A DNA stretch of 64,000 bases from Buttiauxella gaviniae (GCF_040786275.1 NZ_JBFMVT010000002.1:186001-250000); one strand, 5' to 3'; counted from the first letter of the stretch, positions 22,001-32,223 are shown. Made by a program: numbers and translations. Notes: generated by a model not told the origin, from the sequence alone.

Positions 22001-22362
22001 AACCAGAAGTGACTGTTGCTGCACAACCTGTGGTTCATGACGCTGTCGCTCAGGAAGCTGTAGTTGAAGCAACTGAAGTTGAAAAAACTGGCGTTGAAGA
22101 GACTGTTGCGAAAGAAACGGTCGTGGAAACCACACCAGTGGTGAAAGTCGTGCAGCCAGAAGTTCCGGTTGTTACGCATGTGGTTAAACATGCAACGGCT
22201 CCTATGACGCGTGCTCCAGCCCCTGAGTACACGCCAGAAGCGCCACGTCAGAGCGATTGGGTCCGCCCAACGTATGACTTCAGTGGCCGCGGTTCTGCTG
22301 GTGGTAGCAGTGCAACTCACCAGGCAACAGCGCCAGCAACACGCCCGCAAAGCACTGACTAA
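19012..22362 (+). CDS. rne: Ribonuclease E
   Basis: Main endonuclease for mRNA decay and rRNA/tRNA processing, and scaffold of the RNA degradosome at the inner membrane. The 1116 residues (E. coli 1061) show the S1 domain (about 37-119), catalytic Asp303 in [11 protein letters not shown] and Asp346 in VIDFIDM, and the Zn-link CPRC at 404-407. A membrane-anchoring amphipathic helix ([11 protein letters not shown], about 570) follows. The arginine-rich RNA-binding tract (about 610-670, many DNRD repeats) and a second Arg-rich patch ([11 protein letters not shown]) come next, then an Ala/Val/Glu-rich disordered tail. The extra length is in this tail. Confidence 0.96.
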   Translation: MKRMLINATQQEELRVALVDGQRLYDLDIESPGHEQKKANIYKGKITRIEPSLEAAFVDYGAERHGFLPLKEIAREYFPSNYSSHGRPNIKDVLREGQEVIVQIDKEERGNKGAALTTFISLAGSYLVLMPNNPRAGGISRRIEGDDRTELKEALSSLELPDGMGLIVRTAGVGKSAEALQWDLSFRLKHWEAIQKAAENRPAPFLIHQESNVIVRAFRDYLRQDIGEILIDNPKVLELARQHIGALGRPDFSSKIKLYTGEIPLFSHYQIESQIESAFQREVRLPSGGSIVIDSTEALTAIDINSARATRGGDIEETAFNTNLEAADEIARQLRLRDLGGLIVIDFIDMTPVRHQRAVENRLREAVRQDRARIQISHISRFGLLEMSRQRLSPSLGESSHHVCPRCSGTGTVRDNESMALSILRLIEEEALKENTQEVHAIVPVPIASYLLNEKRDAVSAIETRQGGVKAIIVPNDQMETPHYSVLRVRKGEESKTLSYMLPKRYEEEMAMPSEEEYAERKRPEQPALATFVMPEVPPAPQESAPVATPAPAAKPAVAKATTVEQPGLISRFFGALKKLFAGESTTENKDVEEAKPAEAESQRQGQERRNNRRQNNRRDRNDRGDRNNRDRDNRGDRDNRNENRDNREPRENRDRDENRRNRRQGQQQNAEVRETRQNVVEEAEKPKARDEQQPRRERNRRRSDDKRQAQQEVKVLQREDAVVEVEAEQEERVQVMPRRKQRQLNQKVRFESAPDSAAEVTATPVVSEAPAAPVARTELATIPLPAVIEKAAVEQEDNSDSRNDANGMPRRSRRSPRHLRVSGQRRRRYRDERYPTQSPMPLIVACASPELASGKAWISYPVARSQEESQFESNVEQTPAFVPHEQETAYVNIEQPAVHQVAQHVAEDKTVETAHIETAQVETTHPEIIATPVTEQPHLIAVEDDVVAEQVIDEVKPAQDEVAVENHPQQAAELAQEAPVVVAQTAPEAPVEEVKQPEVTVAAQPVVHDAVAQEAVVEATEVEKTGVEETVAKETVVETTPVVKVVQPEVPVVTHVVKHATAPMTRAPAPEYTPEAPRQSDWVRPTYDFSGRGSAGGSSATHQATAPATRPQSTD

Positions 22363-22380
22363 TCGCTAAGCGTTGCTAAA

Positions 22381-22412
22381 AAGCCGATCGGGAAACCGGT
22401 CGGCTTTTTTAT
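22381..22412 (+). terminator. Rho-independent terminator of rne
   Basis: AAGCCGATCGG and CCGGTCGGCTT form an 11-base stem (one G-U pair) closed by a GAAA loop and followed by T-rich TTTTATTT. It begins 18 bases after the rne stop. Confidence 0.9.
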
Positions 22413-22440
22413 TTGCTGCGATTCCCCCTCTTTTTCGGGC

Positions 22441-22474
22441 AAAAAAAAGCCCACTCAGGGGTGCCAGAGCGGGC
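22441..22474 (-). terminator. Terminator of the flgKL transcript
   Basis: On the minus strand GCCCGCTC pairs with GAGTGGGC (one G-U) and is followed by eight T residues. It lies about 50 bases after flgL. In E. coli the flgL 3' UTR yields the sRNA FlgO, so this 80-base tail could be a similar RNA, but I cannot confirm that by eye. Confidence 0.85.
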
Positions 22475-22522
22475 AGATAAAGCGTACCCAGTTTCATGGC
22501 ACGCCCAAAAAGGTAATAACAA

Positions 22523-23473
22523 TTATCGATTAAGCTGGAACAGGGACATCCCTTGCATATCGCTGAACGCTTTGTATGAAGCCTGAAGTGCCGCCTGCTG
22601 CATCACATAAGAAGAGATGGCAGAGTTCCAGTCTACATCCACTAAATCACTCATCTGCTGCGCCTGGCCTAAGCCACGGTCACTGCCTAATTCATCAAGC
22701 TTATCCAGTTCATTAAGCTGAGTACCCAACTCCGCACGTACCGTCAGCACGTTATTGAGTGAGTTTTTTAGCCCACGGTTGGTTTTATCTACCGCGCCCT
22801 GCTCTACGTCAGTCAAATCGGCAGCGGGCTTTTTCAGCGCGCTAATCGCGGAGTCCAGCATATTAAACAGATTACTTTCAGACGGCGAGCCATCCGGTTC
22901 AGGAACGGCATTGCTGGTCAGCGAATCAAAAATTTGCGTTCCGGTGTGGCCGATTGTCATCGTGCGGGATGCATCCACGGTTTGAGAAACCGGCGTACTG
23001 CCGCCGCTGTAAGTCACACTTCCCGTCCCACCGCTAAACGGGGCAGATTCCGTTTTGTATCCGGCAAAAATATAGCGCCCGTTGCCATCGGTACTGTTGG
23101 CAAGGTTTAAGATTTGATTACGAATACCTTCCAGATCGGTCGCCAGCGAAGCACGGTCATCGTCGCTCAGCGTGCCGTTACCGGCATAAACGATCTTCTC
23201 CTGCGCCGATTGAATCGCCGTGGTCACCTGGCCTAACACGTTTTCTTCCAGGGAGACTTTTTGCGTCGCAAAAGTCCGGGCTAAAGCATACTGGCTGTTT
23301 TGCGCCTGAGCCTGGGACAACACCACCGCCTGCGAAGCGGCAATAGGGTCATCAGAGGGCTTATTGACGCGTTTACCGGTAGACATTTGTTCACCGTAAC
23401 GCAGCCACTCGCTTTGCGCGTCGGTTACGCCACGCATATTCTGCTGGTACATCATTGCGGTACTGATACGCAT
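22523..23473 (-). CDS. flgL: Flagellar hook-filament junction protein FlgL (HAP3)
   Basis: Connects hook and filament together with FlgK; exported by the flagellar type III system. The 316 residues start MRISTAMMYQQNMRGV and have the flagellin-like coiled-coil ends: N-terminal helix with GEQMSTGKRVNKPSDDPIAAS and C-terminal VDWNSAISSYVMQQAALQASYKAFSDM. It lies 16 bases after flgK and is transcribed with it. Confidence 0.95.
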   Translation of the reverse strand: MRISTAMMYQQNMRGVTDAQSEWLRYGEQMSTGKRVNKPSDDPIAASQAVVLSQAQAQNSQYALARTFATQKVSLEENVLGQVTTAIQSAQEKIVYAGNGTLSDDDRASLATDLEGIRNQILNLANSTDGNGRYIFAGYKTESAPFSGGTGSVTYSGGSTPVSQTVDASRTMTIGHTGTQIFDSLTSNAVPEPDGSPSESNLFNMLDSAISALKKPAADLTDVEQGAVDKTNRGLKNSLNNVLTVRAELGTQLNELDKLDELGSDRGLGQAQQMSDLVDVDWNSAISSYVMQQAALQASYKAFSDMQGMSLFQLNR

Positions 23474-23489
23474 ACGCCAGTTCCCTTAA

Positions 23490-25157
23490 TTAACGGATGG
23501 ACAGTAACGCATCAAACAGGGTTGATGCCGTCTGAAGAACCTGCGCATTCGCGAGGTAATATTGTTGGAAACGCTGCAAGTTACCGTACTCTTCGTCAAG
23601 GTTAACGCCAGAGATGGACTGCTGTTGGTTGCTGAGCTGCGTGACCACGTTATTCTGCGTCGTGCTGGTGACTTTCAGTGTGCTGGTTTTGTTACCCACA
23701 TCGCTTACAAGACTGGCATAGGCATCGTTAAACGATTTGTTGCCGTTGACTATCTTGCCATTTTGCAAATCCAGCATCGCCTGAGCATTGCGGTTATCGC
23801 TTTCACCGTTGTCTGCTGCGCCAGCCAATGCCAGCTTACTTTCGTCAGTGATCAGCACGCCCATATTTACTACCGCATCTGACACCGGTTTTACGGTAAA
23901 GCTGTCATTTTTAGTCGGTGCAGCACCGCTAATATCGAGCTTCAGCCCGTCGAAGCTCATGCTCATTTTACCGGTGCCATCATCGGTAACCGCAGCCGTA
24001 AACTGCTTATTATCCGACAGACGCGTAACTTGCCAGTCCTTGCCGTCGTAAACCACTTTGTAGTCGCTGGCCTGTACCTGGGAGCTGTCCGTCATGCTTG
24101 CGGTAAGCGTGGTGGATTTAGACGCATTATTGCTATTGCTCAGAACCGCCGGGCCGCCGAATTTGAAAAAGTCACCGCCTGCCTTAGCCGGGTCGCCAGC
24201 ATCAAACCCTTTACCATGCTGTTTGTTAATCGCATCAGCAAACGTCAGAGCCAGTTGCCCCAGACGGTTACGGGCGCTGTCGAGATCCTGCGAACGGAAA
24301 GTCAGCATCCCGCCAAGCGTGCCGCTTTTCAGTTGGCTTTCAGGGATTTCGGTGGTGCCTGAAACTGAATCAACATAGCCAACGGTAATACGGGAAGGAT
24401 CCGCATCCGAACCTACCGCCGCCAGTTTGTTCGCTTTATCGCCCTGCACCAGAGATAAACCGTTGGCAATGGAAACGTTATACGTCCCACCATCCTGCAC
24501 GCTCACCTCAACGCCCACAATCTGGTTAAGCTCGCTCACCAGTTGATCGCGCTGATCGAGAAGATCGTTCGGTGCCGCACCCGCTCCTACGCCGGTCATC
24601 CGTGAAATTTGGGTATTCAGATTGGCAATCTGGCTGGCGTAATTATTGATTTGTTCCACGCTGCTCTGAATAGCGGTATTCACCTGCTTATCCTGATCGC
24701 GAAGATATTGATCGGTCACCTTAAACTGATTTACCAGGCCGCTTGCATTACCCAGTAATGCCTGACGCGCAGCCGGGTCTTCAGAGTTACTGACCAGCGT
24801 TTGCAAGCCAGTGAAAAAACTCTGCATGGTGGTTGCGAGGCTGTTGGTGGTGCCAGACAGAATATTGTCAATTTTAGACATCTGCTGGTACTGGGTATTC
24901 AGACCGCTGCTTTGCGTTTGTGCCGCGCGCAACTGGTTAGTGATAAACGCATCATATTCACGTTGCACACCGCTGACTTGCACACCATTGCCAATCCAGC
25001 CACCGGCTCCCAGCGTGCTTTGCGACTGAGACAAAACGGTGGTCTGGCGGGTATAACCGGTAATGTTGTAGTTCGAAATATTGTTACTGACGGTATTCAG
25101 TGCCGCCTGAGCAGCACCCAGGCCACTCATGGCACTGTTAATCAGGCTACTGGACAT
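23490..25157 (-). CDS. flgK: Flagellar hook-associated protein FlgK (HAP1)
   Basis: First junction protein on the hook tip. The 555 residues (E. coli 547) start MSSSLINSAMSGLGAAQAALNTVSNNISNYNITGYTRQ, the rod/hook family signature, and end LFDALLSIR. The middle is variable, as usual. It is preceded by a 180-base leader that carries a sigma-28 promoter and a REP-like pair. It is co-transcribed with flgL. Confidence 0.95.
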   Translation of the reverse strand: MSSSLINSAMSGLGAAQAALNTVSNNISNYNITGYTRQTTVLSQSQSTLGAGGWIGNGVQVSGVQREYDAFITNQLRAAQTQSSGLNTQYQQMSKIDNILSGTTNSLATTMQSFFTGLQTLVSNSEDPAARQALLGNASGLVNQFKVTDQYLRDQDKQVNTAIQSSVEQINNYASQIANLNTQISRMTGVGAGAAPNDLLDQRDQLVSELNQIVGVEVSVQDGGTYNVSIANGLSLVQGDKANKLAAVGSDADPSRITVGYVDSVSGTTEIPESQLKSGTLGGMLTFRSQDLDSARNRLGQLALTFADAINKQHGKGFDAGDPAKAGGDFFKFGGPAVLSNSNNASKSTTLTASMTDSSQVQASDYKVVYDGKDWQVTRLSDNKQFTAAVTDDGTGKMSMSFDGLKLDISGAAPTKNDSFTVKPVSDAVVNMGVLITDESKLALAGAADNGESDNRNAQAMLDLQNGKIVNGNKSFNDAYASLVSDVGNKTSTLKVTSTTQNNVVTQLSNQQQSISGVNLDEEYGNLQRFQQYYLANAQVLQTASTLFDALLSIR

Positions 25158-25199
25158 GGGGGTTCCTTAATATATTCCTGACAAAGTCTTAATCGTTTT

Positions 25200-25270
25200 T
25201 GTAGGGTGGATAAGCGCCAGCGCCATCCACCTGTTATGTCGGATGGCACTACTGCTTATCCGACCTACAA
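25200..25270. repeat. REP-like pair in the flgK leader
   Basis: Unit 1 (25200-25232) is TGTAGGGTGGATAAGCG...CATCCACC; unit 2 (25237-25270) is TGTCGGATGGC...GCTTATCCGACCTACA. The pair lies between the flgK promoter and its start codon, so it should be transcribed into the flgKL mRNA leader. Confidence 0.8.
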
Positions 25271-25304
25271 CAGAAGTTTGTCATTAGCCTCAAATCAATA
25301 AGTA

Positions 25305-25331
25305 ATATCGGCAGGCTGATGCAGGACTTGA
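25305..25331 (-). promoter_or_regulatory. Sigma-28 (FliA) promoter of flgKL
   Basis: On the minus strand TCAAGTCC, an 11-base spacer and GCCGATAT match the FliA class 3 promoter pattern (TAAAGTTT, 11 bases, GCCGATAA). It lies just past the flgJ stop and about 150 bases before the flgK start. This allows late expression of the junction proteins after hook completion. Confidence 0.75.
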
Positions 25332-25337
25332 GTTTTT

Positions 25338-26279
25338 TCAGAACAAATTAGAGAGATCGTTGTTGTACGCTTTCGCCACTTTCTCACCCATCGCTTTCAT
25401 CTGCTGAATCATGCCGGTTAGCTTGCGGGCATAATTCGGATCGGTGGCATAACCCGCATTTTGCAGGGCTTGCGCGCCCTGTTCTGCGGTATTCGCACTG
25501 GTCACTGCGGCGTAACGAGGGTTACGCGTCAGCAAACCGACGTAGTCAGACAGCGCTTCGAGATATGAGCTGTAGACACGGAATTTGGCCTTCACCTTTT
25601 TCGCTTCACCATTCTCATATTCGGTGGTAGTGATCTCCGTCACCGGCCCTTTCCAGTTGCTGCTGGCCTTCACACCGAACAGGTTAAAGCTCGGCTCGCC
25701 TTTTTCAGTGAGGATTTGCCGCTGGCCCCAACCTGACTCCAGCGCAGCCTGCGCCAGAATCAAGTGGTGCGGAATGCCGCTCTGCTCACTGGCAAGCCTT
25801 GCCGGTAACGAAAGCTGCGCCAGGAAGTCTTTACTGTCTCCCGTCAGCGGTTCTTCGTTAGACGGCACTTTCGGAATCGCCTGGCGTACCATCTGCGTTA
25901 ATGTCTGATTCTGGAAACTGGTGGTGGTTTGCAGATCAAATTTCATCGGCACTTTACCGGCATCTTCAGACGGGTCGGCATTGCCGCCCATCTGCTCAAC
26001 CATCATGTCTGCCAGCCCAAGCCCTTTGGCGCTGAGCTGCTGCGCGATTTGCTGATCATAGATGCTGGTATACATGCGCGTCTGCTCGCTGCTAAACAGG
26101 CCATCTTTTGGCAGCGCCTCACGCATGCTTTTTAACATCATCTGGACAAACATCCCTTCCACCTGGCGGGCAACCGACTTCATGTTGCCTTTTGGATCTT
26201 GCCCGGTTTTCGCTTTTAGCTCGTTAAGCGAGTTAGCATCCCATGCAGCATTCGCCAGTGACTGGGTATCGTTAAGCAT
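25338..26279 (-). CDS. flgJ: Flagellar rod cap / peptidoglycan hydrolase FlgJ
   Basis: Caps the growing rod and opens the peptidoglycan in the periplasm. The 313 residues have the N-terminal rod-assembly domain (VARQVEGMFVQMMLKSMREALPKDGLFSSEQTRMY) and a C-terminal glucosaminidase domain with ALESGWGQRQI and YENGEAKKVKAKFRVYSSYLEALSDYV. Its ATG overlaps the flgI stop by one base. Confidence 0.95.
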   Translation of the reverse strand: MLNDTQSLANAAWDANSLNELKAKTGQDPKGNMKSVARQVEGMFVQMMLKSMREALPKDGLFSSEQTRMYTSIYDQQIAQQLSAKGLGLADMMVEQMGGNADPSEDAGKVPMKFDLQTTTSFQNQTLTQMVRQAIPKVPSNEEPLTGDSKDFLAQLSLPARLASEQSGIPHHLILAQAALESGWGQRQILTEKGEPSFNLFGVKASSNWKGPVTEITTTEYENGEAKKVKAKFRVYSSYLEALSDYVGLLTRNPRYAAVTSANTAEQGAQALQNAGYATDPNYARKLTGMIQQMKAMGEKVAKAYNNDLSNLF

Positions 26280-27373
26280 CAGATGATTTCCACTTTGGCA
26301 CGTAAACAGCCTGCGGTTTGCATCGACTGCAGAATCGACATCAGTTCCATCGGCGATGCACCTAACGTGTTTAGCGCCCGAACCACATTATTCAGATTGG
26401 CGCTGGCGTTAACCCGTTGCAGCGCCCCGCCATTTTGACGCAGGTCGATTTGCGTTTGCGGCGTCACCACGGTTTGCCCCCCACCAAATGGCGTATCAGG
26501 CTGGCTTACCTGCGCCTGGCGATTTACCGTGACAGACAAATTCCCCTGCGCGACGGCACAGGTATCGAGTGTGACTTCCTGGTTCATCACTACCGATCCG
26601 GTACGCGAGTTAATGATCACTTTCGCGTCCTGGGCTGGCATATTCACTTCCAGGTTCTGGATATCTGCCAACAGACGTACCTGCGAGCTGTTACCGCTCG
26701 GGACGCGAATCTGGATGGTGCGGGCATCAAGTGCCGAAGCGCTACCAAAACCACGCGAGCGGTTGATGGTATCGGTGATTTGCTGGGCAAGCGTAAAGTC
26801 GTCATTGTTCAATTGCAGGCTGATAATATTCCCGCTGCCAAAAGTGCCCGGTAATTCACGTTCAATTACCGCCCCGTTAGTAATACGCCCGCCGTTAAGC
26901 TGGTTGACCTGAACGCTGCTGCCACCGGCTGAAGCACCAGCGCCACCGACCAGAATGTTGCCTTGCGCCAGGGCATAAACCTGGTTATCAACCCCTTTAA
27001 GCGGCGTCATCAATAGTGTGCCGCCGCGCAGGCTTTTAGCATTACCCATCGAAGAAACCACGACGTCAATATTTTGTCCGGAACGCGCGAACGCCGGGTA
27101 TTTCGCCGTCACCATCACCGCTGCGACGTTTTTGAGCTGCATATTGGTGCCCGCCGGAACGGTAATCCCCAACTGCGACAGCATGTTATTTAGCGTCTGG
27201 GTGGTGAAAGGCGTTTGCGTGGTCTGGTCACCCGTTCCATCAAGCCCTACCACCAGACCATAGCCAATCAGGGAGTTTTCACGCACGCCCTGAACGGTTG
27301 TCAGGTCGCGGATACGGTCGGCCTGAGCAAGCGTTGCCACCAGCATTAACAATCCGAATAGATATTTGGTCAT
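26279..27373 (-). CDS. flgI: Flagellar P-ring protein FlgI
   Basis: Forms the ring in the peptidoglycan layer around the rod. The 364 residues begin with a signal peptide ([18 protein letters not shown]) followed by [33 protein letters not shown], the family hallmark, and end [10 protein letters not shown]. It depends on the chaperone FlgA encoded upstream. It sits between flgH and flgJ. Confidence 0.96.
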   Translation of the reverse strand: MTKYLFGLLMLVATLAQADRIRDLTTVQGVRENSLIGYGLVVGLDGTGDQTTQTPFTTQTLNNMLSQLGITVPAGTNMQLKNVAAVMVTAKYPAFARSGQNIDVVVSSMGNAKSLRGGTLLMTPLKGVDNQVYALAQGNILVGGAGASAGGSSVQVNQLNGGRITNGAVIERELPGTFGSGNIISLQLNNDDFTLAQQITDTINRSRGFGSASALDARTIQIRVPSGNSSQVRLLADIQNLEVNMPAQDAKVIINSRTGSVVMNQEVTLDTCAVAQGNLSVTVNRQAQVSQPDTPFGGGQTVVTPQTQIDLRQNGGALQRVNASANLNNVVRALNTLGASPMELMSILQSMQTAGCLRAKVEII

Positions 27374-27384
27374 GTGTCCCTCGC

Positions 27385-28089
27385 TTACATCGGCGATAAA
27401 TTAAGGAAGAAGCGTTGCAACCAGCCCATGTTCTGCGCTTCGTTGATATAGCCGTTGCCAACATATTCGATACGCGCATCCGCCACTTGCGTGGATGACA
27501 CGGTATTGGTGCCGCTGATGGTGCGAGGATTCACCACGCCGGAGAAACGAATAAATTCGGTACCCTGATTAATGGCTATCTGTTTTTCACCCACGACGTG
27601 CAGGTTGCCGTTAGCCAGCACCTGATCGACCGTCACGGTTAAGGTTCCGCTAAAGGTGTTGCTGGCATTCGCGCCACCTTTACCGTTAAAGCTATTGCCG
27701 CCAGAGGCATCCACTGACGCGCGATCGTTACCAAATAACCCCTCGAGATAACGAGGTGTTACGTCGAAACCAAAGTTTGTTTTGCCGTCGCGGCTGGCAT
27801 TCGCCGAGGAGCTTTTACTCGCGCTGACATTTTCCTGGAGCACAATGGTCAAGGTATCGCCGACGTTACGCGGGCGGCGGTCTTCAAACAGGGGTTGATA
27901 ACCATAGTTCACCGGTTGCGCCGTCTGGAAAATAGAACCGTTGATGACCGGTGCAGGCCCCGGCACCGGCTGGGCCGTCGTCGCCCCTTCCACCAGCGGT
28001 TTAGTAGGTATCAGCGCACAGCCACTTGTGGCGAGCACCAGGCATATCAAGCCAGGACGGAGAACCATGGGTTTTTTCATTGCTTTCAT
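27385..28089 (-). CDS. flgH: Flagellar L-ring lipoprotein FlgH
   Basis: Outer-membrane lipoprotein of the L ring. The lipobox LATSGC puts the lipidated Cys at about residue 24. The mature part keeps [35 protein letters not shown] and [30 protein letters not shown], and ends FFLNLSPM. Two starts are possible, ATG at 28089 or at 28080; the shorter also gives a good signal peptide. Length is 234 (E. coli 232). Confidence 0.94.
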   Translation of the reverse strand: MKAMKKPMVLRPGLICLVLATSGCALIPTKPLVEGATTAQPVPGPAPVINGSIFQTAQPVNYGYQPLFEDRRPRNVGDTLTIVLQENVSASKSSSANASRDGKTNFGFDVTPRYLEGLFGNDRASVDASGGNSFNGKGGANASNTFSGTLTVTVDQVLANGNLHVVGEKQIAINQGTEFIRFSGVVNPRTISGTNTVSSTQVADARIEYVGNGYINEAQNMGWLQRFFLNLSPM

Positions 28090-28143
28090 CTTCAGGTCAT
28101 TCAGATAACGACAGCCGGTGCGACATGCACACCGGCAAACGCC

Positions 28144-28938
<795 letters not shown>

Positions 28939-28951
28939 TTAGAACCTATGT

Positions 28952-29049
28952 TTCGTAGGTCAGGTGACGCAAATGGTGGATGTCGCTGACGCTAATCCCC
29001 CTACAAAATCGATGTTTCGTAGGTCGGGCGAGCGCAGCGACACCCGACA
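28952..29049. repeat. Degenerate REP-like cluster between flgF and flgG
   Basis: Three overlapping or partial units are visible: CGTAGGTCAGGTGACGC (degenerate), GGTGGATGTCGCTGACGC...CCCCCTACA (28975-29007) and CGTAGGTCGGGCGAGCG...CACCCGACA (29018-29049). They lie inside the flagellar operon, between two co-directional genes. Confidence 0.7.
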
Positions 29050-29061
29050 ACAGCACGGATA

Positions 29062-29817
29062 TCAGGTCATTGAGAGCAACTGATTGGCGCGCTGTTCGTT
29101 CTCATCAACGCTTGAGATAATTTTCATCTGCATCTCAAAACGGCGGGCGTTAGAAATCATGTCGGCCATCGCTTCCACCGGCTTAACGTTGCTGCCTTCC
29201 AGTACGCCAGGCATCACTTTGATGGTGGCATCAGCCTGCAAAGTCGCACCACGCGTAGCCTGCGCCGCAGCGCTGAGACGGAAGAATCCGTCATCCCCGC
29301 GCACCACTTCCTGGCCGCTGGCTTTCACCAGTTTCAGGCGGCCAATCGGTGCCACGGTATTGGGCGAATCCCCTGGATTGAGAGCCGAAATCGTGCCGTC
29401 AGCGGCGATAGTGAGCTGCGAGCCCTGAGGGACGGCAATCGGGCCGCCTTCCCCCATCACCGGCTGCCCGGCGATGGTAAGTTGCCCGGCAGGGCTGACC
29501 TGCATATTGCCGTTGCGGGTATAGGCTTCTGTACCATCAGCACTTTGTACCGCCAGCCAGCCATCTTGTTGCAGGGCAACATCCAGCGGACGTTGGGTGT
29601 AATCAAGCTGGCCCTGCGACATATCAGCGCCCGGCGTTGAAGCCGTCACCAGCGTGCGCGTTGGCAAAGAGAGCCCTTCTACCGGAACCGCTCGTAGCGC
29701 GGTGAGCTGAGCACGAAATCCCGGCGTTGAAGCATTTGCCAGGTTGCTGGCCGTCACCGCCTGTTGATTCAGCGTCTGACTGGCCGCCCCCATAGCGGTA
29801 TAAATTGCGTGATCCAT
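29062..29817 (-). CDS. flgF: Proximal rod protein FlgF
   Basis: Rod protein of the flagellar basal body. The 251 residues begin AIYTAMGAASQTLNQQAVTASNLANASTPGFRAQ and end with the helix MADMISNARRFEMQMKIISSVDENEQRANQLLSMT. The middle keeps AYTRNGNMQVSPAGQLTIAGQPVMGE. It follows flgE by 19 bases. Confidence 0.95.
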   Translation of the reverse strand: MDHAIYTAMGAASQTLNQQAVTASNLANASTPGFRAQLTALRAVPVEGLSLPTRTLVTASTPGADMSQGQLDYTQRPLDVALQQDGWLAVQSADGTEAYTRNGNMQVSPAGQLTIAGQPVMGEGGPIAVPQGSQLTIAADGTISALNPGDSPNTVAPIGRLKLVKASGQEVVRGDDGFFRLSAAAQATRGATLQADATIKVMPGVLEGSNVKPVEAMADMISNARRFEMQMKIISSVDENEQRANQLLSMT

Positions 29818-29836
29818 TAAGCTATCCCGTCAGTGA

Positions 29837-31099
29837 TTAGCGCAGGTTAACCAGGGTGTTCAGGATCTGGTCCTGGGTTTTGATGGTCTGCGCATTCGAC
29901 TGGTAGTTACGCTGCGCGACGATCATATTGACCAGCTCTTTACTCAGGTCGACGTTCGAGGATTCCAGCGCACCGTTGGTCAGCGTACCGAAGTTACCTG
30001 AACCTGCCGTACCCAACAGCGCAACCCCGGAGGAGTTAGTCGCCGCCCAGACGTTGTTCCCTTCGGAGGCCAGCCCTTCCGGATTCGCAAAGTTCGACAG
30101 CACTATCTGGCCTAACAGTTGGGTTTGCTCGTTGGAGTAGTTACCGACGATGCTGCCGTCTTCGTTAATCTGGTAACTCACCAGATCGCCTGGCTTATAG
30201 CCGTTTTGATTGGCAGCCACGATGTTGTTTGAGCCGGTGTTTTGCTGCATGGAGTTGAGCAGGCTGAAGTCAAATTTCACCGGCGTCGCGCCGTTCAGTG
30301 CGCCGGTTGTCACTGAAAATGTTGGCGTCGTACTGGTGGTGTCCTGAGTGGGATCGTTTGGATCGGTTGCACTGGCAACAGAAATGTCTGTAATGCTGCC
30401 GTTAGCGTTAAAGTTAATGGCCCCCGCGCGTACCGCTTTAGAGCCTACAACGCTGCTGTCCTGGGTATACATATCCCATTTGTTATCAGCCGTTTTCACA
30501 TAAAACACGTTCATGTCATGGGAGTTACCCAGGGTGTCATAAACGGTGATAGAACCTTTTTTGTTGTAGCTTGCCGAGTTGGTTGGGTCGAAAGGTTTCA
30601 CTTCAGGCAGGGGATCAGAGGAGTTGAGGTTGATCTGCATCGACGCCTGAGAAGTCAGTTTTGCCGCCATCAATGTATTAGGAACAGAAAGCCCAACCGG
30701 GTTTGCCCCTTCCTGAACGGTTGGCGGCGTACCGGTTGCCGGATAGCCGGTCAACTGCATACCCTGCATGTTGACCAGATTACGGTTTTCGTCCAGTTTG
30801 AATTGGCCGTTACGGCTGTAATAGACAGAACCGTTGGTATCCACCAGCCGGAAGAAACCATTCTGGCTAATCGCCACATCCAGACCACGTCCGGTATTGG
30901 TGGTGGTACCGTCGCCAAAGTCCTGGGTAATGCCTGCGACTTTCACGCCCAGGCCCACTTTGGAGCCCGCAAACATATCGGCAAAAGAAACGCTGCCGGA
31001 TTTAAAGCCGTAGGTGGCGGAGTTGGCGATGTTGTTACCAATCACGTCCAGGTTGGTGGCCGCAGCATTCAGGCCGCTGACCGCTTGAGAAAAGGCCAT
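29837..31099 (-). CDS. flgE: Flagellar hook protein FlgE
   Basis: Builds the universal joint of the flagellum. The 420 residues (E. coli 402) start MAFSQAVSGLNAAATNLDVIGNNIANSATYGFKSG and end LVNMIVAQRNYQSNAQTIKTQDQILNTLVNLR. The extra residues are in the surface-exposed middle region, which is variable in this family. It is assembled with the FlgD cap from the gene just upstream. Confidence 0.95.
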   Translation of the reverse strand: MAFSQAVSGLNAAATNLDVIGNNIANSATYGFKSGSVSFADMFAGSKVGLGVKVAGITQDFGDGTTTNTGRGLDVAISQNGFFRLVDTNGSVYYSRNGQFKLDENRNLVNMQGMQLTGYPATGTPPTVQEGANPVGLSVPNTLMAAKLTSQASMQINLNSSDPLPEVKPFDPTNSASYNKKGSITVYDTLGNSHDMNVFYVKTADNKWDMYTQDSSVVGSKAVRAGAINFNANGSITDISVASATDPNDPTQDTTSTTPTFSVTTGALNGATPVKFDFSLLNSMQQNTGSNNIVAANQNGYKPGDLVSYQINEDGSIVGNYSNEQTQLLGQIVLSNFANPEGLASEGNNVWAATNSSGVALLGTAGSGNFGTLTNGALESSNVDLSKELVNMIVAQRNYQSNAQTIKTQDQILNTLVNLR

Positions 31100-31126
31100 G
31101 TCTTACTCCTGCAAAGGGTTGAAGGC

Positions 31127-31804
31127 TTAAATAATCTGCCTGATGTCGTCGAGGGTGGAGGTGCCGTAAGTACCGAGGTCGAGCAAGGTCTTGCCATTAC
31201 TGAGTGTCACACCGTTAACCAACGCAAAATTAAGCGGTTGAGCGACCAACTGAGTACCGCCATTACTGGCGCTGATGGCGACGTTATAAGCCCCGTCCGG
31301 AGCGGTGGTGCCGTCCGTCATGCTGCCATCCCAGGTGAAGGTATGAACGCCTGCGCTCAGGGCTCCCACATCAAGTGTGCGCACCACTTTGCCGGTGTTA
31401 TCGGTGATTGTTGCGGTAACTTTGTCAGCAGCTTGTTGCAGCTCAACGCCAAACGGCGTGGTAGCTTCGCTGCCGGCGAGAATTTTCGAACCGGGGATCA
31501 TTACGCCGTGACCAATCAAGGCGCTGGCCTGTACCGACTGGTTATTGGTTAACTGGCCCGACACCGAACCCAACGTAGTGTTGAGTTTTTCAATGCCGCT
31601 CACGGTACTGATTTGCGCAAGCTGCGTGGTCAGTTCATTATTTTGCAGAGGGTTAGTCGGGTCCTGGTTTTTCAACTGCGCGACGAGCAGCGTTAAGAAG
31701 CTGCTCTGAAGATCGGAGGCGTTACTCCCGGTCAGGCTGCTATTACCCGATAACGTATTAACACCACTGGCTGTGGTGTCGTTGATATTAACGGCGATGG
31801 ACAT
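31127..31804 (-). CDS. flgD: Hook cap/assembly protein FlgD
   Basis: Temporary cap that lets hook subunits polymerise. The 225 residues include the N-terminal LTLLVAQLKNQDPTNPLQNNELTTQLAQISTVSGIEKLN, the best-conserved part, and a C-terminal FlgD-type Ig/tudor region with TFTWDGSMTDGTTAPDGAYNVAI. It lies 11 bases after flgC. Confidence 0.95.
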   Translation of the reverse strand: MSIAVNINDTTASGVNTLSGNSSLTGSNASDLQSSFLTLLVAQLKNQDPTNPLQNNELTTQLAQISTVSGIEKLNTTLGSVSGQLTNNQSVQASALIGHGVMIPGSKILAGSEATTPFGVELQQAADKVTATITDNTGKVVRTLDVGALSAGVHTFTWDGSMTDGTTAPDGAYNVAISASNGGTQLVAQPLNFALVNGVTLSNGKTLLDLGTYGTSTLDDIRQII

Positions 31805-31815
31805 CAGTCACTCCT

Positions 31816-32220
31816 TTACTGACCAATAGTCAGGGTTTTCAACATCATGCTTTTCACGGTGTTGAGTACTTCCACGTTGGCCTGATAGCTGCGCGAGGCT
31901 GACATGCTGTTAACCATCTCACCCACCACATCCACATTCGGCATACGCACGTAACCTTTGGCATCCGCCAGCGGATTGCCCGGCTGAAACACCAGTTTGT
32001 CGGGTGCCTGGCTCTCTTCCACGCCAGTGACTTTTACGCCGCCAGTTTCAGCGCCTGGAGCGGCATCAACCTGGAAAATAACCTGCTTAGCGCGATACGG
32101 TTGGCCATCCGGGCCGGTAGCACTATCGGCGTTAGCCAGGTTACTCGCCGCCACGTTCATCCTTTTGGATTGCGCGGCCATCGCCGAGCCCGCGATATCA
32201 AAAATATTCAGTAAAGCCAT
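31816..32220 (-). CDS. flgC: Proximal rod protein FlgC
   Basis: Rod subunit of the flagellar basal body. The 134 residues equal E. coli: [33 protein letters not shown] at the start and [35 protein letters not shown] at the end. The gene begins three bases after flgB. Confidence 0.96.
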   Translation of the reverse strand: MALLNIFDIAGSAMAAQSKRMNVAASNLANADSATGPDGQPYRAKQVIFQVDAAPGAETGGVKVTGVEESQAPDKLVFQPGNPLADAKGYVRMPNVDVVGEMVNSMSASRSYQANVEVLNTVKSMMLKTLTIGQ

Positions 32221-32223
32221 CTA

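Noticed and set aside
19906-22350. Several long antisense and out-of-frame open frames across rne
   Set aside because: They reflect the biased Arg/Asp/Glu/Val codons of the RNase E tail; the composition is low-complexity and no start sites are convincing.
30518-31552. Plus-strand open frame of 344 codons opposite flgE and flgD
   Set aside because: Both flg genes are complete and conserved on the other strand; the frame has no recognisable domain and spans their gap.
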